Positions 40,981-49,751 of a DNA stretch of 64,000 nt are shown here, piece by piece. Positions within the stretch are counted from its first letter, which is position 1. Each line of letters opens with the position of its first letter. This DNA comes from Enterobacter sp. BIGb0383 (lineage in GTDB: Bacteria; Pseudomonadota; Gammaproteobacteria; Enterobacterales; Enterobacteriaceae), in assembly GCF_003751845.1 (NCBI RefSeq), contig NZ_RJKQ01000001.1:1364001-1428000 (forward strand). The letters run 5' to 3'. The notes under the pieces are model-generated. The model was not told where the DNA came from. It saw only the letters and a program-made list of their open reading frames with translations, and made no database searches. A program made the translations under genes and the position numbers.

Positions 40981-41623
40981 ATGTCCGTTCGCTGTCGATT
41001 AGCGGCTCACCGGTTCGTGAATTGTTATCATCCTCGGTGATGCTCTGCGTACGCTTAAGCTGATTACTCAGCGCCCGCTGGCGAATACTGCCGCTTTCCG
41101 GTCGCCAGGGCAGAATGCGCAACGGAAGGGTTTGCCCCACTTCCAGCGCGTTAAACAGCGCCTCGCTGGTCAGAATATCCGCCCCTTCCCGCTCTTCTCC
41201 CGCAAACTGAAAGCGAAACCCAACGGTCAACAGCAGCTCGTCAACGTTGATGCGACGCGTCTCATCGCGCAGTTCCGCCACGCACTCCTCGCGCTTTTTC
41301 TCCGTGACGATCGCCGTGATATTCAGCCCGTGCTGGCGCAGCAGCCCTTTCTCATAGTAATGGCGCATACTGCTGAGGTTAGAGACACAGGCAAAGCCGA
41401 TAATAAACAGGCCGCAGGCACCAAACACCAGCAGAAAAATCAGCAGCGGAATGCCGTGATGCGCATCCGGCAGCCAGACGCGGAAAAACAGCACCAGAGA
41501 GACCAGCAGGAAGAGCGTACCAAGGCCCAGCAGCAGAACAAAAGCCAGAGCGTGTTTACGCCAGACCTCGCGCAGCAGCGCAAAATCGAGGCCCGGACGG
41601 CGGGAAAGTTGAGCGTGGCGCAT
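40979..41623 (-). CDS. Uncharacterised membrane protein with two helices
   Basis: A 214-residue protein not recognised in E. coli at this position. It has a basic N terminus (MRHAQLSRRPGLDF), two adjacent hydrophobic segments, HALAFVLLLGLGTLFLLVSL and then GIPLLIFLLVFGACGLFIIG, a Cys-containing junction (ACVSN), and a soluble C-terminal part of about 140 residues with many charged residues. The layout resembles DUF3592-type membrane proteins, but this is only an impression. I use ATG 41623, since the frame up to 41650 begins with TTG and adds nine residues. The stop codon lies in the rplY terminator. The gene follows ndpA on the same strand after a hairpin. Confidence 0.7.
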   Translation of the reverse strand: MRHAQLSRRPGLDFALLREVWRKHALAFVLLLGLGTLFLLVSLVLFFRVWLPDAHHGIPLLIFLLVFGACGLFIIGFACVSNLSSMRHYYEKGLLRQHGLNITAIVTEKKREECVAELRDETRRINVDELLLTVGFRFQFAGEEREGADILTSEALFNALEVGQTLPLRILPWRPESGSIRQRALSNQLKRTQSITEDDNNSRTGEPLIDSERT

Positions 41624-41660
41624 AGCAGGTTCGACTATCCGAAGAGGCAAAAACAGGAAA

Positions 41661-41680
41661 GCCTGCCGTTACCGGCAGGC
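41661..41680 (-). terminator. ndpA terminator
   Basis: GCCTGCCG (41661-41668) pairs with CGGCAGGC (41673-41680) around TTAC. On the minus strand a TTTCCTGTTTTT tail follows. Confidence 0.78.
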
Positions 41681-41692
41681 TGGCGTGACGAT

Positions 41693-42697
41693 TTACTTCC
41701 CGCCGTTAAGGCGACGCTGGAGCTGATCGCGCAGGTTCGGCGGCGTGCCTTTGATGGTCAGGGTATCGGTCGCCGGATCCCAGAAGATACGCTCGCCCAG
41801 CAGCATGGCGTCAAAGTTGATGGTCAACCCACCGCCGCTACCGGCATATTTGGTCAGCTGACGCAGGGTACTGCGGTCGGCCGGGAAGCTTTCTTCCAGC
41901 TCATAGCCCTGCCCGGAGGTAAACTCCTGGAAGCTGACTTCACTGACGCCGTCCAGCTCTTTCGACAGCGACGACAGCTCAATCTCTTCTCCGGCCTGCA
42001 GCTGCTCGTTGCAGTAGCTGTAGACCTGCTGACGCACGTTCTGGCGTTCGTTTTTATCCAGCTGGGCCTCGGCGGTAAAGTCATCCACCGCCTGCAGCAG
42101 GCCGCGGTTCTGCGCTTTGGCGTTGAGGCCTTCGCTGGCACCGAGGAAATCCATAAAGAAATCGGCGACCTTGCGACCAACGCGTCCTTTCAGGAAGGTC
42201 AGGTAGCGGGTCGATTCCGGGTTGGTATCCCACTCGGTTAAATCAATCCGCGCCACAATATCGGCATGGTTGATGTCCAGATAGTGCGTCGAGCTGATAT
42301 CCAGCTGTTCGTTAACGCGCATGCTGCTCAGGTTATTGAGTACCGCCACCAGCAGATACTCCACCGCCAGATAGCGGTAGTTGCAGAACAGTACGATGCC
42401 GCCGTCGGCAAACGGATATTTTGCCAGCTCATCGCGCAGGCGTCCGGTCGCCGCACGGCTGAAGGACAGGAAGTCTTCATTGCCCTGACGCTGGTCGCGC
42501 AGGGCCTGCGCCAGTTCGCTCTCTTCGCTAAACAGGCCATAGGCTTTGTTTTTCGCGCTGTAGACCCGGTGCAGCTCCGCCATCATCTCAACAACGGCAG
42601 CGCCCGGCTCCAGTAATGAATCGCGCAGCATCAGCTCAAGGTTCTCGTCACGCTTGATAAGCTGGTGCAGAGCAATCTGGTTGATATCCAGACTCAT
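41693..42697 (-). CDS. yejK: Nucleoid-associated protein NdpA (YejK)
   Basis: YejK is a nucleoid-associated protein (NdpA, 37-kDa nucleoid protein) that binds DNA and, in E. coli, interacts with topoisomerase IV. The 334-residue protein (E. coli 335) starts [20 protein letters not shown] and ends LQRRLNGGK. No enzymatic motif is expected. It is divergent from yejL across a 135-base promoter region, as in E. coli. Confidence 0.94.
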   Translation of the reverse strand: MSLDINQIALHQLIKRDENLELMLRDSLLEPGAAVVEMMAELHRVYSAKNKAYGLFSEESELAQALRDQRQGNEDFLSFSRAATGRLRDELAKYPFADGGIVLFCNYRYLAVEYLLVAVLNNLSSMRVNEQLDISSTHYLDINHADIVARIDLTEWDTNPESTRYLTFLKGRVGRKVADFFMDFLGASEGLNAKAQNRGLLQAVDDFTAEAQLDKNERQNVRQQVYSYCNEQLQAGEEIELSSLSKELDGVSEVSFQEFTSGQGYELEESFPADRSTLRQLTKYAGSGGGLTINFDAMLLGERIFWDPATDTLTIKGTPPNLRDQLQRRLNGGK

Positions 42698-42832
42698 GTT
42701 AAACTCTCCTTTTTGAATCGGCGGTATTCAACCACCGACGGCGCAACTGTGCAACCGGTGAAAAAATGCGGAAAAAAACCTGCTGCTACGGTAATATGTT
42801 GCCCTTTCATGTACAAACTCTGATTTTGATTT

Positions 42833-43060
42833 ATGCCGCAAATTTCTCGTTACAGTGATGAACACGTTGAGCAGTTACTGAGTGAACTGGCTAACGTGCT
42901 GGAAAAACATAAAACGCCGACAGATCTGTCGCTGATGGTGCTGGGTAATATGGTGACGAACCTGATTAACACCAGCGTTGCCCCGGCGCAGCGTCAGGCT
43001 ATCGCCCGCTCTTTTGCCCAGGCTCTGCAATCGTCCGTCGACGAAGACCCGGCGCATTAA
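42833..43060 (+). CDS. yejL: YejL, UPF0352 protein
   Basis: A 75-residue helical protein equal in length to E. coli YejL, with the stretch [33 protein letters not shown] conserved. The family forms homodimers of unknown function. It is cotranscribed with yejM, 19 bases downstream. Confidence 0.9.
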   Translation: MPQISRYSDEHVEQLLSELANVLEKHKTPTDLSLMVLGNMVTNLINTSVAPAQRQAIARSFAQALQSSVDEDPAH

Positions 43061-43079
43061 GGAAAACGATAAACAGGCT

Positions 43080-44834
43080 ATGGTGAATCGTCAGCGCTAT
43101 CGTGAAAAAGTCTCCCAGATGGTGAGTTGGGGACACTGGTTCGCCCTGTTCAACATTCTGTTGGCCTCGGCTATCGGTAGCCGTTACCTGTTTATCGCCG
43201 ACTGGCCGACAACGCTTACCGGGCGAATCTATTCGTACCTGAGCGTTGTTGGCCATTTCAGCTTCCTGGTGTTTTCCACCTACCTGCTGATCCTGTTCCC
43301 GCTGACCTTTATCGTGATGTCGCAGCGGCTGATGCGTTTCCTTTCGGCCCTGCTGGCAACCGCCGGTATTACGCTGCTGCTGATCGACAGCGAAGTGTTC
43401 ACCCGCTTCCACCTGCACCTCAATCCCATCGTCTGGGAACTGGTGATTAACCCGGATCAGAGCGAAATGGCCCGCGACTGGCAGCTGATGTTTATCAGCG
43501 TGCCGGTGATCTTGCTGCTGCAGATGCTGTTCGCCACCTGGAGCTGGCAAAAGCTTCGCAGCCTCACCCGCCGTCGGCACTATGCCCGCCCCGTGGTGGC
43601 GCTGTTGTTTGTCTCCTTTATTGCGTCGCACGTGATGTATATCTGGGCCGATGCCAACTTCTATCGCCCCGTGACCATGCAGCGCGCCAACCTGCCGCTC
43701 TCCTACCCGATGACCGCTCGCCGGTTCCTGGAGAAGCACGGTCTGCTGGACGCTCAGGATTATCAGCGTCGGCTGGTGGAACAGGGGGACCCGGAAGCGG
43801 TCTCCGTCCAGTATCCGCTCAACGATTTGAGCTACCGCGATATGGGCCAGGGCCAGAACGTCCTGCTGATCACCGTCGACGGCCTGAACTATTCACGCTA
43901 CGAGCAGCAGATGCCTGCCCTTGCGGCTTTTGCTCAGCAAAACATTAACTTTACCCAGCATATGAGCGCGGGTAATACCAGCGATACCGGGCTGTTCGGC
44001 CTGTTCTACGGTATTTCTCCCGGCTATATGGATGGGGTGCTGGCGTCGCGTACTCCGGCCGCGCTTATTACCGCGCTCAATCAGCAGGGTTACCAGCTGG
44101 GGCTGTTCTCTTCGGATGGCTTTAACAGCCCGCTCTACCGCCAGGCCCTGCTGTCTGATTTCTCGCTGACCGCACCGCGTCCGCAGAGCGACCGCCAGAC
44201 CGCCGACCGTTGGATTAACTGGCTGGGTAACTATGCCCAGGAAGATAACCGCTGGTTCTCCTGGGTTGCCCTTAACGGCACCACCCTCGATGACCAGCAG
44301 CAGGGCTTTACCCGTCGCTACACCAACGCCGCTGAAAGTGTCGATGAGCAGATCGCCCGCATCCTCGGCGCGCTGCGCGACGCAGGCAAACTGGATAATA
44401 CGGTGGTGATTATTACCGCCGGGCACGGCGTGCCGCTCGATAAGCAAAAAGAACTGTTTGAATGGTCACGTCCGCAGCTGCAGGTCCCACTGGTGATCCA
44501 CTGGCCTGGCGCACCGGCCCAGCAGATCGATAAGCTGACCGGCCATAAAGATATTATGACGACGCTGATGCAACGCCTGCTGCACGTAAGTACCCCGGCC
44601 AATGAGTACTCTCAGGGCCAGGATCTGTTTACCCCGCAGCGCACGCAGAACTGGGTCACCTCGGCAAATAAAGGCACCCTGACGGTGGTCACGCCGCAGA
44701 TGACGCTGGTGCTGAACGGCAACGGCAGCTATGAGAGCTGGGACCGTAACGGAGAAAAAATTCGCGATGCCAAACCTCAGCTCAGCCTGCTGCTTCAGGT
44801 CCTGACGGATGAAAAGCGCTTTATCGCTAACTGA
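43080..44834 (+). CDS. yejM: Lipopolysaccharide regulator YejM (PbgA/LapC)
   Basis: YejM is an essential inner-membrane protein that senses periplasmic lipopolysaccharide and, through LapB (YciM) and FtsH, controls LpxC turnover. From ATG 43080 it has 584 residues (E. coli 586). Five helices occupy about residues 20-190; the rest is a periplasmic sulfatase-like fold with ITVDGLNYSRYEQQMP, GLFGLFYGIS and VVIITAGHG. The arm linking the membrane part to the fold contains RRFLEKHGLLDAQDYQ. The longer frame from 42978 overlaps yejL and is rejected. The gene ends in the region where tRNA-Pro begins. Confidence 0.96.
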   Translation: MVNRQRYREKVSQMVSWGHWFALFNILLASAIGSRYLFIADWPTTLTGRIYSYLSVVGHFSFLVFSTYLLILFPLTFIVMSQRLMRFLSALLATAGITLLLIDSEVFTRFHLHLNPIVWELVINPDQSEMARDWQLMFISVPVILLLQMLFATWSWQKLRSLTRRRHYARPVVALLFVSFIASHVMYIWADANFYRPVTMQRANLPLSYPMTARRFLEKHGLLDAQDYQRRLVEQGDPEAVSVQYPLNDLSYRDMGQGQNVLLITVDGLNYSRYEQQMPALAAFAQQNINFTQHMSAGNTSDTGLFGLFYGISPGYMDGVLASRTPAALITALNQQGYQLGLFSSDGFNSPLYRQALLSDFSLTAPRPQSDRQTADRWINWLGNYAQEDNRWFSWVALNGTTLDDQQQGFTRRYTNAAESVDEQIARILGALRDAGKLDNTVVIITAGHGVPLDKQKELFEWSRPQLQVPLVIHWPGAPAQQIDKLTGHKDIMTTLMQRLLHVSTPANEYSQGQDLFTPQRTQNWVTSANKGTLTVVTPQMTLVLNGNGSYESWDRNGEKIRDAKPQLSLLLQVLTDEKRFIAN

Positions 44835-44868
44835 TTGATTAATTATAAATCAGTCAACCTTTCCCCGC

Positions 44869-44896
44869 TTGCAATCAGCGGGGAAAACGGTAGTAT
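44869..44896 (+). promoter_or_regulatory. tRNA-Pro promoter
   Basis: TTGCAA (44869-44874), a 16-base spacer and TAGTAT (44891-44896) lie before a GC-rich discriminator, as in tRNA promoters. The -35 is inside a CCCCGCT/AGCGGGG stem. Confidence 0.65.
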
Positions 44897-44909
44897 TAGC
44901 CTCCTGCGT

Positions 44910-44986
44910 CGGCACGTAGCGCAGCCTGGTAGCGCACCGTCATGGGGTGTCGGGGGTCGGAGGTTCAAATCCTCTCGTGCCGACCA
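44910..44986 (+). tRNA. proL: tRNA-Pro (GGG anticodon)
   Basis: A 77-base tRNA with an encoded CCA end, starting CGGCACG and closing CGTGCCG. The TPsiC arm reads GGAGGTTCAAATCCTC. The anticodon GGG is at 44944-44946 after T33. It matches the E. coli proL gene, which lies at the same place after yejM. A terminator follows at 44999. No second copy of its 3' end is seen, so no att duplication is visible. Confidence 0.96.
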
Positions 44987-44998
44987 AATTCTTCGAAA

Positions 44999-45027
44999 AA
45001 CCAGCCTGAAAAGGCTGGTTTTTTTAT
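44999..45027 (+). terminator. proL terminator
   Basis: AACCAGCCT (44999-45007) pairs with AGGCTGGTT (45012-45020), followed by a run of T. Confidence 0.9.
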
Positions 45028-45148
45028 ATCTGCGATTCAGTAAAAGAGGTTTTGCGAGCAGTCTTCCAGATAGAGACGTTCAGACTTTACCGCCCTGTCA
45101 AGCCGACGCATTATCCCACCATGCTTTCAGGATCTAAGTAGGGATAAA

Positions 45149-45703
45149 ATGGAAACTGACGATTTCCCCGGGATGTGCCGTGAAACGCTGGATTTTCTTC
45201 AGACCTTTATTGATTCGGTGCCTTTAAACCTGACGGTTAATCCTATAAGCGAAGACGAATTTGAAGCGCTGGTGCGAGATAACAGATCATCTCTTAATTG
45301 GCGTAGCTACTTTGGTCATTATCTCAGTGATGAAAGCTTCCATATTGCCTTTAAAATCACAGGGAGTGACACCATTGATGGCGCAATATTAGCAGTCTAC
45401 TCTGTGTCGCATAAAGTACTTCACCTGCTTCTCCTGGAATCTCTGATCCATACTCAGCGGAAGCACCCACTTAAAGGCCGTCTTACTGCCCTAACCGTCA
45501 TCGCAGCCACCATGCTTTTAACCTTCCTGGAAGGGAGCAAAGGCGCATGGATTGTTGAACCCGATCCCCTGTTGATCGGACACTATTCGCGTTTCGGATT
45601 TACGCGAGGATTCGGTGAAAAAAGCGTGATGTATGCGTCAACAGAAACGCTGCAAAGCATGCAAACAGAGCTACTAAATACACTACGCGACAGCAATACT
45701 TAG
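45149..45703 (+). CDS. Orphan GNAT-like protein
   Basis: A 184-residue protein that I do not recognise as a core gene. The last third, ending WIVEPDPLLIGHYSRFGFTRGF, looks like the end of a GNAT acetyltransferase (the HYSRFGF segment resembles the yYxklGF acyl-CoA fold motif), but the A-motif is not clear. The base composition is AT-richer than the neighbours. AGGGATAAA precedes ATG 45149. There is no antitoxin-like ribbon-helix-helix partner upstream. It sits between the tRNA-Pro terminator and the small gene at 45771, in a place that often holds accessory genes. Acetyltransferase function is an inference. Confidence 0.65.
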   Translation: METDDFPGMCRETLDFLQTFIDSVPLNLTVNPISEDEFEALVRDNRSSLNWRSYFGHYLSDESFHIAFKITGSDTIDGAILAVYSVSHKVLHLLLLESLIHTQRKHPLKGRLTALTVIAATMLLTFLEGSKGAWIVEPDPLLIGHYSRFGFTRGFGEKSVMYASTETLQSMQTELLNTLRDSNT

Positions 45704-45741
45704 AACACTAAATGTTCAAATGAACACGGATGGGTTATAAT
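45703..45741 (+). promoter_or_regulatory. Palindromic operator and promoter before the 60-residue gene
   Basis: Overlapping inverted repeats GAACA (45703-45707), TGTTC (45713-45717) and TGAACA (45721-45726) give a perfect TGTTCAAATGAACA. TATAAT lies at 45736-45741, 17 bases after TGTTCA, so the palindrome covers the -35 region. The regulator is unknown. Confidence 0.55.
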
Positions 45742-45770
45742 TGCACCTTATCTGACATCTCGAGGCGACC

Positions 45771-45953
45771 ATGAAAAACCAGACAAAAGCGCGTTTAAGC
45801 CCCGCGCAGATGCGTGAAGTTCTGCTGGCAAATGCTCAGGTACTTATGTCCGAACTTTTTCAGACGCGCTCACCTGAGGTTTCCGGGCTTAAAAAAACCG
45901 AGCAGCAATCCGTAGACGCGCCTTTGCAGAAACGCAGCACCTCATATCCATGA
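45771..45953 (+). CDS. Small orphan protein, 60 residues
   Basis: A 60-residue basic protein starting MKNQTKARLSPAQMREVLL and containing a probable amphipathic helix (about 10-32), then a polar disordered tail. Only GAGGCGACC precedes the start. It has its own promoter and palindromic operator, so it may be autoregulated or controlled by a neighbour. I do not recognise the family; a regulator, antitoxin or effector-like role is only speculation. Real coding is likely but not certain. Confidence 0.5.
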   Translation: MKNQTKARLSPAQMREVLLANAQVLMSELFQTRSPEVSGLKKTEQQSVDAPLQKRSTSYP

Positions 45954-46234
45954 TTTTCCTTACCGCAATAATCCCTGCGCAAACGACCACCTGTATCTGA
46001 ATCAAAAATCGAAAATTCATACTTTTTTCACAGTTTGTGCTACCTCTTCTATCAGGTTTAGTGATAACTTACGCACCCCGAGCGTGAAGTCTAAATGATG
46101 ACATTTCCCTGATAATCTTTACCATTATCGCTGGAATCATCAGCACAGCGTAGTGTCTGAAGGTGCAGAGCACACCGTCATTGAGCCTCCCTCCTCTGGC
46201 GATGCATCTTCCGTGGTTACAGACAGGTTTATAT
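45954..46234. other. Long leader region upstream of lpxP
   Basis: This 281-base AT-rich region separates the small orphan gene from lpxP. The bases after 46080 include inverted GATAATC-type repeats and could form a long 5' leader. No gene is evident. Confidence 0.4.
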
Positions 46235-47152
46235 ATGGTTCAGGACAAATTCTTGCGGGCGTTTCTGCATCCGCGCTATTGGGTCACCTGGTTTGGTCTG
46301 GGTCTCCTCTGGCTGCTGGTTCAACTTCCCTACCCCGCAATCCGCAAGCTTGGTACTACCGCTGGTCGACTGTCGCGCCGATTCCTTCAGCGTCGGGAAT
46401 CTATTGCCCGCCGAAACCTGGAGCTATGCTTCCCGGATATGAGTGACGAAGCCCGTGAACGCCTGATTGCGGAAAACTTCGAGTCGCTGGGTATGGCACT
46501 GCTGGAAACCGGCATTGCCTGGTTCTGGCCGGATAAACGCGTCCGCAAATTTTTTGACGTCGAAGGTTTTGAGCATTTCGCTGAGGCAAAAGCCCTCAAT
46601 CGCGGCGTGATGGCTATCGGGGTGCATTTTATGTCACTGGAGCTGGGCGGCCGCGTAATGGGCCTTTGTCAGCCGATGATGGCAACCTATCGCCGCCATA
46701 ATAATCCCCTGATGGAGTGGGTGCAGACCCGCAGCAGAATGCGCTCCAACAAGGCGATGATCGAGCGTCGCAATCTGCGCGGAATGGTCAGCGCCCTGAA
46801 AAAAGGCGAAGCGGTCTGGTTTGCACCGGACCAGGATTATGGCCGCAAAGGCAGCACCTTCGCCCCGATGTTTGCGGTGGAAGAAGCCGCCACCACTAAC
46901 GGAACCTACGTTCTGTCCCGTCTTTCCCGCTCGGTGATGCTGACGGTGACCCTGGTCAGAAAAGCGGATAAGTCGGGCTATAACCTGTTTATCTCGCCGG
47001 TGCTGGAAGGCTACCCGGATGACGAGCAGGCCGCCGCCGCGTATATGAATAAAGTGATCGAAAAAGAGATCCTGCGCGCGCCCGAACAGTATTTATGGGT
47101 CCACCGTCGTTTCAAAACGCGCCCTGAGGGCCAGCCCTCGCTGTATCTGTAA
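46235..47152 (+). CDS. lpxP: Lipid A palmitoleoyl acyltransferase LpxP
   Basis: LpxP adds palmitoleate to lipid IVA-Kdo2 in place of laurate, mainly at low temperature in E. coli. The 305-residue protein (E. coli 306) has one N-terminal helix (WFGLGLLWLLVQLPYP) and the LpxL/LpxM-family HxxxxE site in GVHFMSLELGG, plus WFAPDQDYG and the conserved PEQYLWVHRRFKTRP end. It is closest to E. coli LpxP by the AFLHPRYWVTWFG and NKAMIERRNLRG segments. In E. coli lpxP lies at another place. I use ATG 46235; the frame from 46163 has an unlikely N terminus. Confidence 0.92.
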   Translation: MVQDKFLRAFLHPRYWVTWFGLGLLWLLVQLPYPAIRKLGTTAGRLSRRFLQRRESIARRNLELCFPDMSDEARERLIAENFESLGMALLETGIAWFWPDKRVRKFFDVEGFEHFAEAKALNRGVMAIGVHFMSLELGGRVMGLCQPMMATYRRHNNPLMEWVQTRSRMRSNKAMIERRNLRGMVSALKKGEAVWFAPDQDYGRKGSTFAPMFAVEEAATTNGTYVLSRLSRSVMLTVTLVRKADKSGYNLFISPVLEGYPDDEQAAAAYMNKVIEKEILRAPEQYLWVHRRFKTRPEGQPSLYL

Positions 47153-47160
47153 TGTCCCGG

Positions 47161-47187
47161 TCGGCTATCCCCTGCGATAGCCGATTT
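47161..47187 (+). terminator. Probable lpxP terminator
   Basis: TCGGCTATC (47161-47169) pairs with GATAGCCGA (47176-47184), followed by TTT only. Strength is uncertain. Confidence 0.6.
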
Positions 47188-47306
47188 CAGCAGTATAATC
47201 CTCCAGCCAATACCAAACCGGGAGTCAACGACCTCAATCCCGGCGCGAAAAAGAGACGATCCTGTGCTAGCCTTTAGCCATCTTTCATCATGCTAAGGGA
47301 CTAATC

Positions 47307-47804
47307 ATGAAGCATACCGTTATCTTTTCCGCATCGCTGCTGGCTGCCGCCGGTCTTATCGCCCCGGCTCAGGCCACCTCACTCGCGCATCAGCCCTCAG
47401 CAGAGGCTCCCTGGCCCGCCGCCAGCGCCGGAATGAAACGCCAGATAATCCAGCTGCCTGCCCAACAGGACGAGCAGGGATTTAAAGTAGAACTGCTGAT
47501 TGGTGAAGTGCGGGAAGTTGACTGTAACCAGCACCGGCTCGGCGGCAATCTGGAAACCAAGACGCTGGAAGGCTGGGGCTATGATTACTACGTCTTTACC
47601 CCGACGTCAGGTACGGCATCCACGATGATGGCCTGCCCTGACGGCAAAAAAGAGCGGAAGTTTATCACCGCCTGGCTCGGCGACAATGCCCTGCTGCGCT
47701 ACAACAGCCGCCTGCCGATTGTGGTCTATACCCCGAATAATATCGACGTGAAATACCGTATCTGGCAGGCCGATGCGACCCTGCACCGCGCCGAAATTAA
47801 ATAA
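47307..47804 (+). CDS. eco: Ecotin, periplasmic serine protease inhibitor
   Basis: Ecotin dimers inhibit trypsin-like, chymotrypsin-like and elastase-like proteases in the periplasm. The 165-residue precursor (E. coli 162) has a signal peptide ending at AQA (residue 23). The reactive loop is STMMAC; Met107 of the precursor corresponds to the mature P1 residue Met84. The disulfide Cys residues are in VDCNQH and MACPDG. RBS sequences ahead of ATG 47307 are AAGGGA. It is convergent with mqo over a shared terminator. Confidence 0.96.
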   Translation: MKHTVIFSASLLAAAGLIAPAQATSLAHQPSAEAPWPAASAGMKRQIIQLPAQQDEQGFKVELLIGEVREVDCNQHRLGGNLETKTLEGWGYDYYVFTPTSGTASTMMACPDGKKERKFITAWLGDNALLRYNSRLPIVVYTPNNIDVKYRIWQADATLHRAEIK

Positions 47805-47810
47805 AAAAAA

Positions 47811-47834
47811 GCCCGATGCTTTGCAGCATCGGGC
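47811..47834. terminator. Bidirectional terminator between eco and mqo
   Basis: GCCCGATGCT (47811-47820) pairs with AGCATCGGGC (47825-47834). An A-run upstream makes it strong for mqo on the minus strand; the plus-strand T-tract is weak. Confidence 0.85.
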
Positions 47835-47853
47835 CTGATTTACCTCACCACGC

Positions 47854-49503
47854 TTACAGCGCGATATCTGCAACCGGTTTGCTTTCGGTTTGCGGGGTAG
47901 TGGCCTGCGCCTGCGGTGCCGGATCGGCAGCCTTCGGCTTCTCATATTTCAGCCCCAGCACGCGGCTGGTATATTCCAGCTCCTGCTCGGTCGCCGCCAC
48001 GTTGCCGTTCAGCGAAGTGCCGTAAGACGGAATAATGGTTTTCAGTTTCGCCTGCCATTCCGGCGTGCTGACTTTATCTTTAAAGACCTTCTCCATCAGG
48101 TGCAGCATGATCGGTGCCGCAGTAGAGGCACCCGGAGATGCGCCCAGCAGCGCGGCTACGGAGCCGTCTTTCGCGCTGACCACTTCGGTACCCAGACGCA
48201 GTACGCCGCCTTCTTTCTCATCGCGCTTCACAATCTGCACACGCTGACCGGCCTGCCACAGACGCCAGTCTTCTTTCTTCGCCTGCGGGTAGTACTCCTG
48301 CAGCGCCGCGAAGCGGTCATCATCGCTCTGCATTACCTGACCAATCAGGTATTTCACCAGGTCAAAGTTATCCAGGCCTACGTGCATCATCGGCATAACG
48401 TTCGAAGTGGTCGTCGCACTCAGCAGATCCCACAGGGAACCATTTTTGAGGAACTTGGTGGAGAAGGTCGCGAACGGCCCGAACAGCACCACGCGCTTGC
48501 CGTCAAGAATACGGGTGTCGATATGCGGTACGGACATCGGCGGTGCGCCAACGGAAGCCTGACCGTAGACCTTAGCCAGATGGCGGTTAACCACTTCCGG
48601 GTTTTCAGAGACCAGGAATTCGCCGCCAACCGGGAAGCCACCGTACTCTTTCGCTTCCGGGATGTCGGTTTTCTGCAGCAGTTTCAGCGCCGCACCACCG
48701 GCACCGATAAAGACAAATTTCGCCTTAATGGTGTGCTCGACCTCGTTGTTTTTCAGGTCGGCAACGGTCACGCTCCAGGTGTTATCCGGGTTGCGTTTGA
48801 AGTCGCGAACTTCCGTGCTCAGCTGCAGGTTAAAGTTCTCTTTCTTCTGCAGGGACGCCACCAGCTGGCGAGTGATCTCACCGTAGTTCACGTCGGTGCC
48901 GATTTCGGTGCGGGTTGCGGCCACTTTCTGCTTCGGATCGCGCCCTTCCATCACCAGCGGCGCCCACTCTTTAATCTGCGCGTGGTCTTCAGAGTAGCGC
49001 ATACCGCGGAACAGGGTGCTCTGCTGCAGTGCCGCATAGCGGGCGCGCAGGAAGTCGACGTTGTCGCCCCAGACAAAGCTCATATGCGGAACGGTATTGA
49101 TAAAGGAATGCGGGTTCTGCATTACGCCGTTGTTGACCTGATGCGACCAGAACTGGCGCGAGATCTGGAAGGCTTCGTTGATTTCAACGGCCTTCTCGAT
49201 GCTGATAGAGCCATCGGCTTTCTGCGGGGTATAGTTCAGTTCCATTAATGCGGAGTGGCCGGTCCCGGCGTTGTTCCAGCCGTTCGAGCTTTCCTGCGCC
49301 ACGCCGTCCAGGCGTTCAACCATGGTCATCGACCAGCCCGGCTCAAGCTCCTGGAGATAGGTCCCCAGGGTTGCGCTCATGATACCGCCACCAATCAGCA
49401 GTACGTCGGTTTCCTTCTCATCCCCGGTATTCGCATGCGCTGTCATAGCAACAGCATTCAGACCTACCACCAGAGTGATAAGCATGGCCGTCATTTTTTT
49501 CAT
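47854..49503 (-). CDS. mqo: Malate:quinone oxidoreductase
   Basis: Mqo is a membrane-associated FAD enzyme that oxidises malate to oxaloacetate and reduces quinone, running beside NAD malate dehydrogenase in the TCA cycle. The 549 residues (E. coli 548) begin with an apparent signal-like N terminus ([17 protein letters not shown], characteristic of enterobacterial Mqo), then the FAD motif [15 protein letters not shown]. The [20 protein letters not shown] and GEITRQL regions are typical. The C-terminal tail is Ala/Pro-rich. Gene order eco-mqo matches E. coli. Confidence 0.96.
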   Translation of the reverse strand: MKKMTAMLITLVVGLNAVAMTAHANTGDEKETDVLLIGGGIMSATLGTYLQELEPGWSMTMVERLDGVAQESSNGWNNAGTGHSALMELNYTPQKADGSISIEKAVEINEAFQISRQFWSHQVNNGVMQNPHSFINTVPHMSFVWGDNVDFLRARYAALQQSTLFRGMRYSEDHAQIKEWAPLVMEGRDPKQKVAATRTEIGTDVNYGEITRQLVASLQKKENFNLQLSTEVRDFKRNPDNTWSVTVADLKNNEVEHTIKAKFVFIGAGGAALKLLQKTDIPEAKEYGGFPVGGEFLVSENPEVVNRHLAKVYGQASVGAPPMSVPHIDTRILDGKRVVLFGPFATFSTKFLKNGSLWDLLSATTTSNVMPMMHVGLDNFDLVKYLIGQVMQSDDDRFAALQEYYPQAKKEDWRLWQAGQRVQIVKRDEKEGGVLRLGTEVVSAKDGSVAALLGASPGASTAAPIMLHLMEKVFKDKVSTPEWQAKLKTIIPSYGTSLNGNVAATEQELEYTSRVLGLKYEKPKAADPAPQAQATTPQTESKPVADIAL

Positions 49504-49751
49504 AATGTTAAAGCCTTACATTTAATGTCGTTTTTTTGAGTGCAGGTAGAATAGTTAGCGGGGCTAACGTTACCATTTATGGATAAAAAGTTAAATATTG
49601 TTGAGAATTTAAATAAAAATTTGGGTTTTGTTATTTCCATGTATATAAATTTACACCATAAAACCGATTTGCACTGGCAGCCATCATGGGGAGCAGGTAC
49701 TATTCTGCGCTTTGCATCCACCGCACGGACGCCCGCTAATCGGCGAACTCT

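Noticed and set aside
44910..45150. Integrative element attached to tRNA-Pro
   Set aside because: No integrase, no repeated tRNA 3' end and no phage gene are visible; the orphan pair alone does not prove integration.
46060..46110. Possible PhoP or sigma-E promoter for lpxP
   Set aside because: A GGTTTA box and an AACTT element are present, but the second PhoP repeat is missing and the sigma-E spacing is too long.
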